Of a stretch of 29,042 nucleotides of DNA, positions 15,187 through 20,247 are shown in pieces. The notes under the pieces are model-generated. The model had not been told where the DNA came from. It searched no databases and worked only from the letters and a program-made list of their open reading frames with translations. A program made the position numbers and the translations under genes. This DNA comes from an uncultured Dorea sp. GTDB taxonomy: Bacteria > Bacillota > Clostridia > Lachnospirales > Lachnospiraceae. Each line of letters opens with the position of its first letter. The first letter of the stretch is position 1. The stretch is from contig CAJUBG010000049.1 of assembly GCA_910584575.1 (NCBI GenBank), positions 1 to 29,042 on the forward strand, written 5' to 3'.

Positions 15187-15305
15187 ATAGAGGCTGTAAA
15201 AAATCTTGTGTCTATGGAAACTAGAATTCCTTGATAAGAATTAGATATGTAAGAAATATTTGTCATATTTACAATTTTTGTGTTGTCGATTTTTTGTCGA
15301 ATATT

Positions 15306-15467
15306 TCAATAGGACTGTCCCCGTACCGCACGACCGCAAATATTATCATTTCCCCATGCCGGAGACCTCCGGAGATTCAACGCCCCAAATACAACCGCTG
15401 CCCCGATTGTATAAATCAGAGCCAACGTCCGCCAGTTTGCGAAAATGAAATCCGAAATCCTACTCAC
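15306..15467 (-). CDS. Small single-pass membrane protein (53 residues)
   Basis: A GTG-initiated frame of 53 codons, whose start overlaps the end of the preceding mini-ORF by eight bases (GTGAGTAG). Residues 15-32 (LALIYTIGAAVVFGALNL) form one hydrophobic helix, flanked by Arg and Trp residues as in many short island-encoded membrane peptides. I do not recognise a family. Support comes from the overlap chain of three consecutive frames on the same strand rather than from homology. It could still be a non-coding tail. Confidence 0.4.
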   Translation of the reverse strand: MSRISDFIFANWRTLALIYTIGAAVVFGALNLRRSPAWGNDNICGRAVRGQSY

Positions 15468-15612
15468 CGGATTCACCCGCCTCACTGCTCACAAGTTCCT
15501 GCATCGCCGTATTACTCTCAAGCATCGTTTTCATTTTGTCGAGAGCCTCGTCAACCATCATCGAAAACATTTCAAATGTGATGACCCTCGCAAGCCATGT
15601 GAACCGTGTCAC
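15460..15612 (-). CDS. Small hypothetical protein (50 residues)
   Basis: A 50-codon frame beginning with GTG that overlaps the stop of the helix-turn-helix gene as GTGA and runs into the next start. The predicted product has a basic/hydrophobic N-terminal half and an acidic helical C-terminal half (VDEALDKMKTMLESN), which could form an amphipathic helix or short coiled coil. No family is recognised. The overlap arrangement suggests coupled translation from the strong ribosome-binding site of the first gene. Confidence 0.45.
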   Translation of the reverse strand: MTRFTWLARVITFEMFSMMVDEALDKMKTMLESNTAMQELVSSEAGESGE

Positions 15613-15722
15613 AAACCGTTTTCGATGTTGTTGAGCGTACTTTTTCCGATTCCGGATTTTTCCGCCAACTTCATCAATGTGAACCCCTTTGAAGTTCTCA
15701 TTTCCCATAAAAGAACTTTCAT
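15609..15722 (-). CDS. Minimal Cro/XRE-like helix-turn-helix peptide (37 residues)
   Basis: The ATG at 15722 has an ideal ribosome-binding site (AAAGGAGGTGAGCAGG). The 37-residue product opens with MKVLLWEMRTSKGFTLMKLA and contains EKSGIGKSTLNNIENG, the helix-turn-helix core of small XRE regulators from ICEs and phages, which normally run to 60-70 residues. The frame stops right after the recognition helix, so it is either a shortened repressor or the 5' part of a broken gene. It starts a chain of three overlapping mini-ORFs and is divergent from the integrase, a usual place for a regulator of excision. Confidence 0.6.
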   Translation of the reverse strand: MKVLLWEMRTSKGFTLMKLAEKSGIGKSTLNNIENGL

Positions 15723-15792
15723 CCTGCTCACCTCCTTTCACAAGGAAGTTTACAAGGTCTCAAATTCTTTTACGGGAACGGCAAAATTGCGC

Positions 15793-15831
15793 AAAAAAAG
15801 ACAGCCTCCGCTGCAACGGAGACCGCCTTTT
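15793..15831 (-). terminator. Strand-specific hairpin and T-tract ahead of the HTH gene
   Basis: On the minus strand the 15-base arms (15831-15817 and 15810-15796) pair fully if three G-U pairs are allowed, around a 6-base loop, followed by seven T. On the plus strand the same three positions become A-C mismatches. It therefore looks built for a minus-strand RNA, which would end about 70 bases before the HTH start: an attenuator or a short independent RNA. Confidence 0.65.
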
Positions 15832-15888
15832 GAAAGTCCTATCAACGCACCTGTAAAAAGCACATGACAGAATTTTACTACCATAACC

Positions 15889-15897
15889 ATTCTATCA
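15889..15897 (-). promoter_or_regulatory. Extended -10 promoter candidate for the HTH leader RNA
   Basis: The minus strand reads TGATAGAAT (15897-15889), an extended -10 element, without a good -35 box. Transcription near 15882 would give about a 90-base RNA ending at the hairpin 15793-15831. Confidence 0.35.
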
Positions 15898-15931
15898 TAA
15901 AACCGTGCTTTTTGCACTGGTTTTATTTTTT
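15897..15931 (+). terminator. Terminator-like hairpin just ahead of the integrase gene
   Basis: ATAAAACCGTGC (15897-15908) pairs with GCAC-T-GGTTTTAT (15914-15926) with one bulged T and a T5 loop, followed by T-rich sequence to 15931. It would insulate the integrase from upstream transcription. An upstream AAAAAGCAC (15855-15863) can compete by pairing with GTGCTTTTT (15905-15913). Confidence 0.65.
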
Positions 15932-15959
15932 ATACTTATTTTTAGGATGGTGAAAATCT

Positions 15960-17012
15960 ATGAAATTACCGAATGGTTTCGGGTCTGTTTATAAGCTGTC
16001 CGGGAATCGTCGCAACCCTTATGTCGCAAGAAAAACACAAGGTTGGGAAATCAACCCGGAGACAGGCAAATCCAAACAATTATATACTGTTATCGGATAT
16101 TACCCAACCCGCAAAGATGCATTGAACGCCCTTGCGGAGTTCAATACAAATCCTTATGATGTGAACGCTGCAAAAGTCACGTTTGAGGATGTGTATGAGC
16201 GTTGGAGTGATGAACACTTTCCGACCGTCTCTCACTCAAATGTTCAAGGTTACAAGGCAGCGTGGGCGTTATGTGGGGAAATCGCCCGGATGCGCTTTGT
16301 TGATGTGAAACTAGACCACCTGCAGATGATTGTTGATGAATCCGGCAAAAATTATCCGATCTTGAGGAAATTGAAAACGCTCCTCGGTCTGATGTATAAA
16401 TACGCTATTATTCACGAAATCATCCCAAAAGAACGGAACATGATTGAATATCTGAATATTAAAAACGCCGGGAATCCAAACGCCTATGACCGAAAACCTT
16501 TCACAAAATCAGAGGTCAAGCGTGTTTGGGATGCACATGAATCAAATATATATTACACTGTCATCCTCATGTTGATATATTCCGGATGCCGTATCTCGGA
16601 ACTGCTAGACCTAAAGAAAGAACATGTCAACCTTGAGGAACGCTATTTCAATATTGTCCAGGCGAAAACCGCAGCCGGAATCCGTGTTGTTCCGATTGCT
16701 GACAAGGTTCTCCCATTTTTTGAATACTGGTATGAGCATAGCAAATGTGAATATCTCCTCTGCACCCCGGACGGCGGACATTTCATATACCGCAATTACT
16801 ATGATTCGTACTGGTCGCCATTGGTTGAGGTTCTAAACATCGACCATACACCACACTGCACCCGGCACACCTGCATTTCAATGTTGACCGTCGCAGGGGT
16901 CGATGATAAAGTCATCAAAAAGATTGTCGGTCATAAAGGGCAGAGTGTGACAGAGGTTGTATATACCCACTTTGAAATTGAGGAACTAATCGACGCAATT
17001 AATAAAATATAG
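15960..17012 (+). CDS. Tyrosine recombinase (phage/ICE-type integrase)
   Basis: The 350-residue protein has an N-terminal arm-binding part (1-65), a SAM-like core-binding domain (about 72-165) and the catalytic domain (about 178-345). The catalytic set is complete: R211 (GCRISELL), K236, H299 and R302 (HCTRHTC), H325 (VGHKG) and the nucleophile Y335 (VVYTHF). It should catalyse integration and excision of the element. The ATG at 15960 is preceded by AGGATGGTGAAAATCT. It is divergent from the small HTH gene, typical of integrase/regulator pairs. No excisionase is recognisable. The gene appears intact. Confidence 0.93.
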   Translation: MKLPNGFGSVYKLSGNRRNPYVARKTQGWEINPETGKSKQLYTVIGYYPTRKDALNALAEFNTNPYDVNAAKVTFEDVYERWSDEHFPTVSHSNVQGYKAAWALCGEIARMRFVDVKLDHLQMIVDESGKNYPILRKLKTLLGLMYKYAIIHEIIPKERNMIEYLNIKNAGNPNAYDRKPFTKSEVKRVWDAHESNIYYTVILMLIYSGCRISELLDLKKEHVNLEERYFNIVQAKTAAGIRVVPIADKVLPFFEYWYEHSKCEYLLCTPDGGHFIYRNYYDSYWSPLVEVLNIDHTPHCTRHTCISMLTVAGVDDKVIKKIVGHKGQSVTEVVYTHFEIEELIDAINKI

Positions 17013-17013
17013 C

Positions 17014-17045
17014 ATGAGGCAGGACGCACCTGCCTCATTTTTTAT
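17014..17045 (+). terminator. Terminator of the integrase gene
   Basis: ATGAGGCAGG (17014-17023) and CCTGCCTCAT (17029-17038) form a perfect 10-bp stem with a 5-base loop, followed by TTTTTTAT. GCCTCATGCT at 17067-17076 is an inverted copy of 17011-17020, and TGCCTCA recurs at 17031 and 17076, so this area may also serve as a recombinase binding region. Confidence 0.85.
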
Positions 17046-17097
17046 GCTCTCTTATTATCTCACACCGCCTCATGCTGCCTCACAAGTGATTTTACCC

Positions 17098-17126
17098 TTG
17101 AACTCTCCGCCCTCTTATGGTATATT
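17098..17126 (+). promoter_or_regulatory. Promoter of the antisense RNA
   Basis: TTGAAC (17098-17103) and TATATT (17121-17126) are 17 bp apart, with transcription expected near 17133. No plus-strand gene follows, only about 95 bases ending in a hairpin. Confidence 0.65.
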
Positions 17127-17132
17127 ATAGAT

Positions 17133-17227
17133 ACAAAAAGACAACCGCCCACAAGGTGGGTTGACCAAATTGATAAGTAGAAAAATCCACCCTTGCACTC
17201 GGTCAAAGTTTTGGGGTGGTTTTTCTA
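17133..17227 (+). ncRNA. Probable RNA antitoxin (type I), about 95 nt
   Basis: The predicted plus-strand RNA runs from the promoter at 17098-17126 to the terminator ending at 17227. It begins with a hairpin (CAAC, CCCAC-AAG-GTGGG, TTG at 17142-17163) and ends in a terminator stem. Its terminator stem lies head-on with the 3' end of the hydrophobic toxin mRNA coming from the other strand, so the two RNAs share at least 50 bases of complementarity. This is the layout of TxpA/RatA and Fst-type systems. No protein is encoded. Size and ends are predicted only. Confidence 0.6.
17178..17227. terminator. Bidirectional terminator shared by toxin mRNA and antitoxin RNA
   Basis: TAGAAAAATCCACCC (17178-17192) pairs with GGGTGGTTTTTCTA (17214-17227) with a single bulged T, leaving a 21-base loop. 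U-rich tails exist in both directions (TTTTTCTA on each strand). It ends the plus-strand RNA and, in reverse, the minus-strand toxin mRNA eight bases after its stop codon. Confidence 0.8.
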
Positions 17228-17234
17228 TGTAGAC

Positions 17235-17324
17235 TTACTTACAAAACGTAAAAACGAATGTAAGCAACGCCAAAAGGAACAGACCAAAGGTCATAATGTC
17301 CTTAAAATCAAAATGATTTTTCAT
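17235..17324 (-). CDS. Probable holin-like type I toxin (29 residues)
   Basis: A 29-codon frame with a GGGGGTGAT ribosome-binding site 4-5 bases before the ATG. The product has a short charged N-terminus (MKNHFDFKD) and one hydrophobic helix, IMTFGLFLLALLTFVF, ending in Cys-Lys. Size, the MTFG..LLALLTFV wording and the basic end fit the 'putative holin-like toxin' group (TxpA/BsrG/YonT-like), which damages the membrane when not silenced by an antisense RNA. A good promoter lies at 17390-17418 and a convergent small RNA at 17133-17227. Below usual gene-finder cut-offs. The family call is by eye. Confidence 0.65.
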   Translation of the reverse strand: MKNHFDFKDIMTFGLFLLALLTFVFTFCK

Positions 17325-17389
17325 AGGCATCACCCCCATTCCATAAAAATGAGAGGTCAGCCCACCCTGCAACACGGTTGTCATGTCGT

Positions 17390-17418
17390 ATTTTATCATA
17401 TTTTCTTATGTTCTACAA
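17390..17418 (-). promoter_or_regulatory. Promoter of the toxin mRNA
   Basis: On the minus strand TTGTAG (17413-17418) is followed after 17 bp by TAAAAT (17390-17395), with an extended TG (TGATAAAAT). Transcription near 17383 gives a leader of about 58 bases before the toxin ATG. Confidence 0.65.
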
Positions 17419-17422
17419 TCTT

Positions 17423-17830
17423 TTATTTCTTATGTGTCTTTCCAATTACCCGCCGAACCTCGGAAGTCTTTTCACAATGGATGCTCCTGCTGCCAGTCAC
17501 ATCATTTATGAATCCATCCTTGAGATATATGAAATATCCCTCCTCCTTTGAATAGGACATATCCTCAATCATATCATAATATTTTTTCGGAACTTGCCAC
17601 TTTTCCAACATGCGACGCTGCTCCTCATTGAATCCCTGCTTTTTCTTCCCGAACCTACTTTCCCCGGATGCAAGGTCATCACATATCAGTGCATAGAGAT
17701 ATTCGTTGACCGACATCCCGATTGCGGATGCTGCTGCCCGTATTCTTGCTTTTTCCCCTATTGGTATTTTGAAATTTATCCGGTCGTAATGCTCTTTTGC
17801 GTGTTGGTTTTTATACTCCGTCCGATTCAC
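17423..17830 (-). CDS. Probable ribbon-helix-helix DNA-binding protein with unknown C-terminal part
   Basis: The 135-residue protein begins VNRTEYKNQHAKEHYDRI; residues 17-53 (DRINFKIPIGEKARIRAAAS, GMSVNEYLYALICDDL) match an Arc/MetJ-type ribbon-helix-helix domain, as in many ICE and plasmid regulators. The C-terminal part (about 70-120, with VPKKYYDMIEDMSYSKEEGYF) is not recognised. I chose the GTG at 17830 because GAGGCGG stands five bases upstream and because an ATG at 17857 lies before the predicted transcription start. A palindrome sits inside its promoter, suggesting autoregulation. It ends five bases before the toxin promoter. A mobilisation-accessory role is an alternative. Confidence 0.65.
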   Translation of the reverse strand: MNRTEYKNQHAKEHYDRINFKIPIGEKARIRAAASAIGMSVNEYLYALICDDLASGESRFGKKKQGFNEEQRRMLEKWQVPKKYYDMIEDMSYSKEEGYFIYLKDGFINDVTGSRSIHCEKTSEVRRVIGKTHKK

Positions 17831-17858
17831 TAATACCGCCTCTTTTCCCCTTTTTGGC

Positions 17859-17887
17859 ATTATAACATTGTCGTGCGCACGACACAA
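17859..17887 (-). promoter_or_regulatory. Promoter of the ribbon-helix-helix gene
   Basis: TTGTGT (17882-17887) and TATAAT (17859-17864) on the minus strand, 17 bp apart. Transcription would start near 17852, which supports the GTG start at 17830. Confidence 0.7.
17869..17884. promoter_or_regulatory. Perfect 16-bp palindrome between -35 and -10
   Basis: TGTCGTGCGCACGACA is a perfect palindrome covering most of the promoter spacer and touching the -35 box. It is GC-rich in an AT-rich context. This is an ideal operator position for a dimeric or tetrameric repressor, most simply the ribbon-helix-helix protein itself. Confidence 0.65.
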
Positions 17888-17905
17888 GGAAAAGATTTTC
17901 TTATT

Positions 17906-17938
17906 TGTCACTTACCTGTTACTTACTTGTTACTTACC
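17906..17938. repeat. Three 11-bp direct repeats
   Basis: TGTCACTTACC, TGTTACTTACT and TGTTACTTACC follow each other with an exact 11-bp period (17906, 17917, 17928), i.e. about one helical turn. Such iterons serve as arm sites for integrases, sites for excision factors or replication initiators. They lie between the ribbon-helix-helix gene and the rpsI terminator. Confidence 0.65.
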
Positions 17939-17990
17939 GTTGGAATTTTGTGTGATTTTGTACTGTCTCATAGGAAATTCAGAATATAAG

Positions 17991-18019
17991 AAAACCCCGG
18001 AAACTCGCTGTTTCCGGGG
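17991..18019 (-). terminator. Terminator of the rplM-rpsI operon
   Basis: CCCCGGAAAC (17995-18004) and GTTTCCGGGG (18010-18019) form a perfect 10-bp stem with a 5-base loop; on the minus strand it is followed by TTTTCTTAT. It lies 30 bases after the rpsI stop. Confidence 0.93.
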
Positions 18020-18049
18020 AATTTTCCTCTTTTGCAATATTCGCTTGAA

Positions 18050-18442
18050 TTATCTCTTTGAAAACTGCGGAGCGCGACGAGCCGCCTTGAGGCCGTATTT
18101 CTTACGCTCTTTCATACGTGGGTCACGTGTCAGATATCCTGCTTTCTTAAGCACCGGCCTGTAATCCGCATCTGCCTGAAGAAGCGCTCTTGCGATACCA
18201 TGACGGATTGCGCCTGCCTGTCCTGTGTATCCGCCGCCCTTAACATTGACGATAACATCAAACTTACCGTCTGTCTCTGTCGCAACCAACGGCTGACGAA
18301 CAACAACCTTCAATGTCTCTAATCCGAGATAATCATCGATATCTCTTTTATTTATCGTAACCTTACCTGTTCCTGGTACTAAATACACTCTTGCGATTGA
18401 TTTTTTTCTTCTTCCTGTTCCGTAGAATCTTGCATTAGCCAC
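18050..18442 (-). CDS. rpsI: 30S ribosomal protein S9
   Basis: The 130-residue protein is full length S9: RFYGTGRRKKSIARVYLVPG at the N-terminus, GGGYTGQAGAIRHGIARAL in the middle and the invariant C-terminal KAARRAPQFSKR, whose tail reaches the P-site tRNA. It starts with GTG (18442), preceded by AGGAGGATATTAAA. It follows rplM by 26 bases and ends in a strong terminator. The C-terminus is intact, so if an element integrated at its 3' end the coding sequence was preserved. Confidence 0.98.
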   Translation of the reverse strand: MANARFYGTGRRKKSIARVYLVPGTGKVTINKRDIDDYLGLETLKVVVRQPLVATETDGKFDVIVNVKGGGYTGQAGAIRHGIARALLQADADYRPVLKKAGYLTRDPRMKERKKYGLKAARRAPQFSKR

Positions 18443-18468
18443 TTTAATATCCTCCTCTCAACCTTCTC

Positions 18469-18897
18469 TTACAGTTTCAGTTCAACCGGCTTCTGAGCCT
18501 GCTGCTTATGCTCTGGTCCGGCATACACATGAAGTTTCTTGATCATGGATCTTCCCAAAGGTCCTTTTGGAAGCATACCCTTAACAGCCAGCTCGATAAC
18601 CTTCTCCGGCTTCTTGTCCATCATCTCTGCCAATGTAGTCTCCTTCATGCCTCCTACATAGTCAGAGTGATGATAATAAATCTTCTGAGCCATCTTCTTG
18701 CCTGTTACTTTTATCTTCTCTGCATTGACAATTACTACGTAATCGCCGGTATCAATGTGCGGAGTAAACTCCGGCTTGTTCTTACCTCTTAAAATCTTAG
18801 CCACTTCTGATGTTAAACGGCCTAACGTACATCCCGCAGCATCAACTACATACCATTTTCTTTCAATCTTATCTGGATTCGCCATATAAGTTTTCAT
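18469..18897 (-). CDS. rplM: 50S ribosomal protein L13
   Basis: The 142-residue protein is full-length L13: MKTYMANPDKIERKWYVVDA, GRLTSEVAKILRGK, TPHIDTGDYVVIVNAEK, and MLPKGPLGR near the end. The ATG at 18897 follows AGGAGGTAGACCG, giving the usual family length; an upstream in-frame ATG at 18927 would add ten residues before the ribosome-binding site. It forms the classical operon with rpsI and has a leader of about 137 bases. Confidence 0.98.
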   Translation of the reverse strand: MKTYMANPDKIERKWYVVDAAGCTLGRLTSEVAKILRGKNKPEFTPHIDTGDYVVIVNAEKIKVTGKKMAQKIYYHHSDYVGGMKETTLAEMMDKKPEKVIELAVKGMLPKGPLGRSMIKKLHVYAGPEHKQQAQKPVELKL

Positions 18898-19034
18898 CGG
18901 TCTACCTCCTGTGAATAACATATTCATGATTTATACACGCAGGAATCTTTCATGCAGTCCTTACGTATATTATGGTATCGAAATCAATAAGGCTCCGGGG
19001 CTTTGGTTCCTCACTGTTTCTCTTTTTGTCATAC
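18898..19034 (-). promoter_or_regulatory. Leader of the rplM-rpsI operon, possible L13 autoregulatory element
   Basis: About 137 untranslated bases precede rplM. They contain pairing segments such as CCTTA with TAAGG (about 18956-18990) and GCAT...CCTGC blocks near 18935. Firmicutes rplM leaders (Rfam L13 leader) bind L13 to repress the operon. Presence of that exact fold could not be confirmed by eye. Confidence 0.4.
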
Positions 19035-19040
19035 TGTTAA

Positions 19041-19069
19041 ATTATATTATACGGTGCCGCGTGTGTCAA
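19041..19069 (-). promoter_or_regulatory. Consensus promoter of rplM-rpsI
   Basis: TTGACA (19064-19069) and TATAAT (19041-19046) on the minus strand with 17 bp between, a perfect match as expected for a ribosomal protein operon. Confidence 0.92.
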
Positions 19070-19090
19070 CCATTTTCTTCTATTTTTCCG

Positions 19091-19253
19091 GCAGAATTTT
19101 AACAGTTCAGCCTACGGCTTCGCTGTTACAGAATCCGCCCCATTTGAAGTTTGCCTATGGCAAAGGGGGCGGATTCTTGGCTGTTTTGCTTTACTGGCTG
19201 CTAACTGCGCAGCAAGTGCGCAGTTACAGGCTGAACTGTTACGCAGAATTTTA
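19091..19253. repeat. MITE-like hairpin element with terminal inverted and flanking direct repeats
   Basis: TAACAGTTCAGCCT (19100-19113) and AGGCTGAACTGTTA (19228-19241) are perfect 14-bp inverted ends of a 142-bp unit. Inside are AGAATCCGCCCC/GGGGCGGATTCT (19130-19141, 19166-19177) holding a nested TTTGCC-TAT-GGCAAA, and TAACTGCGCA/TGCGCAGTTA (19202-19211, 19217-19226), so a branched, cloverleaf-like fold is possible. GCAGAATTTTA flanks it on both sides (19091-19101, 19243-19253), like a target duplication. The right copy contains the stop codon of the peptidase gene. No protein is encoded. Confidence 0.75.
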
Positions 19254-20111
19254 CCCCAAATTCTTCTCAAAATGCTGATAATCGATGGGATCCGTCCAAT
19301 CCCCGCCCCAGGTAAACCCATACCTGGTAAAAATCTGATAGCACACATCCTCATGCCCAATCATATGCGGCTCTCCGTTTGCCCTGTCGATAAACCGTTC
19401 CATCTCCGGATAGATTTCTCTGAAACTACCGTCTGCATTGTACGCCACATAAGGATTCTGGAGAGGATTTATGTCGATTGCATATCCCAGGGCATGGTTC
19501 GACAGTTGGTCCGTACCTGCAATGGTCCTGTAATTAAATGCCGACGTATTGTTATTTTCAATAGAATTCCGATCCGACGAGCTGCCGTCTCCTGTCCAGA
19601 AACGCTCGATTAAGTACATGGACTGTATCTCATATTCCTGCTCAAAAAGTTCCCGAAAAATATTCCTTACATCCTCCGCTATGTTCACATTCACAATCAG
19701 CTCGCCCACCTGTACCTCATGGTTAAAATTATAATGAAGCACTTTGAGATAGCGTAGCTGCTCTCGGCTGATGTTAGGATTATCCACATAGGACATTCCA
19801 TTAATAAATTGGAAAATGTCTTCGCTGATCTCATTTGCAACAAAATACTGGTCAAGCTGACTAGGATCTACCAAAGCCCTGTCAACGATAGCGCCTGCTT
19901 CCATGTTGGGAATCGCCGGCATGTCAACAGGAACATCCGAAGCCGGCGCCCCGTCGGCTGTCTGCTCTGAATCCGGCGTACTCTTAGCATCCTCGGAATC
20001 TTTCTTGTCACTGTCCTTCATTTTAAAATAAATCACGGCTGCAAGCACAATAATCAGCACTATGAGCACAACCGCCATGATACGTGTGATGGTACGTAAT
20101 TTTCTTTCCAC
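19251..20111 (-). CDS. Membrane-anchored M15 family peptidase (VanY/L,D- or D,D-carboxypeptidase-like)
   Basis: The 286-residue protein starts with GTG at 20111, nine bases after AAGGAGG. A membrane anchor (about 12-30) is followed by an acidic, Ser/Asp-rich linker and a C-terminal M15 domain. Zinc ligands are expected at H206 and D213 (SNHALGYAIDIN) and H280 (DYQHFE), with GGDW before it; this matches M15 enzymes that cut peptidoglycan peptides. A middle domain (about 85-195) is not recognised. It probably trims peptidoglycan stem peptides on the outer face. It follows tyrS downstream of a terminator-like hairpin. The stop codon sits in a flanking repeat of the hairpin element. Confidence 0.85.
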   Translation of the reverse strand: MERKLRTITRIMAVVLIVLIIVLAAVIYFKMKDSDKKDSEDAKSTPDSEQTADGAPASDVPVDMPAIPNMEAGAIVDRALVDPSQLDQYFVANEISEDIFQFINGMSYVDNPNISREQLRYLKVLHYNFNHEVQVGELIVNVNIAEDVRNIFRELFEQEYEIQSMYLIERFWTGDGSSSDRNSIENNNTSAFNYRTIAGTDQLSNHALGYAIDINPLQNPYVAYNADGSFREIYPEMERFIDRANGEPHMIGHEDVCYQIFTRYGFTWGGDWTDPIDYQHFEKNLG

Positions 20112-20207
20112 CCTTCCCCGCCTCCTTATTACCTTATTTATATAAGGTAATATACTACGATTTTCATCTTTCTGCCATATATTTCTAAAAAATTTACTGC
20201 ACAAATC

Positions 20208-20240
20208 AGGGCGCGGCAAAGTAAATTCTGCCACGCCCCT
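20208..20240 (-). terminator. Probable terminator of tyrS
   Basis: Arms 20238-20229 and 20218-20209 (minus strand GGGCGTGGCA / TGCCGCGCCC) form a 10-bp stem including one G-U pair. A T6 run follows only about 15 bases later (20191-20186), so termination may be partial. Confidence 0.5.
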
Positions 20241-20247
20241 CAAACCA

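Larger units (their letters stand above)
17140..17382. repeat. Inverted pair of 27-28 bp boxes at the 5' ends of both RNAs
   Basis: The antitoxin RNA (17140-17166) and, on the other strand, the toxin leader (17382-17355) both read GACAACCG, then 7-8 variable bases, then GGTGGGYTGACC. A toxin transcript reaching past its terminator would carry both a box and its complement, allowing 5'-3' pairing. Confidence 0.65.
15187..17990. mobile_element. Small integrated element or remnant next to rpsI
   Basis: The segment between the LysR gene and the rpsI terminator contains a tyrosine recombinase, a phage/ICE-type helix-turn-helix peptide, a probable ribbon-helix-helix protein, 11-bp direct repeats and a probable type I toxin-antitoxin pair. 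No conjugation, replication or virion genes are present. Clear att duplications were not found, so the borders are approximate and the element could be a reduced remnant. The 3' end of rpsI is a known integration site for ICE/IME-type elements in streptococci, so the location is suggestive. Confidence 0.6.

Noticed and set aside
15269..15349. A 26-codon minus-strand frame after the 53-residue peptide
   Set aside because: The putative ribosome-binding site is one base from the ATG, and no recognisable pattern is present.
15460..15741. A 93-residue minus-strand frame (starting MKGGEQDESSF)
   Set aside because: Its start lies inside the strong ribosome-binding site of the HTH frame at 15722, and its first 43 codons read through the HTH gene in another frame. 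Only the last 50 codons, with their own coupled GTG start, were kept.
15445..15867. A 140-residue plus-strand frame between LysR and integrase
   Set aside because: It has no ribosome-binding site and lies antisense to the HTH mini-ORF chain and its leader hairpin; composition is typical of a shadow frame.
17831..17911. N-terminal extension of the ribbon-helix-helix protein to 17911 or 17857
   Set aside because: It would include the promoter -10 and the operator palindrome; the GTG at 17830 has the only good ribosome-binding site.
17906..17938. Short repeats as a possible CRISPR array
   Set aside because: Repeats are 11 bp with no spacers, and no cas genes are near.
15187..17990. Search for attL/attR direct repeats at the island borders and for a copy of the rpsI 3' end
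   Set aside because: Only short matches such as TATTTGTCA were found on both sides. No convincing duplication, so no att sites are annotated.
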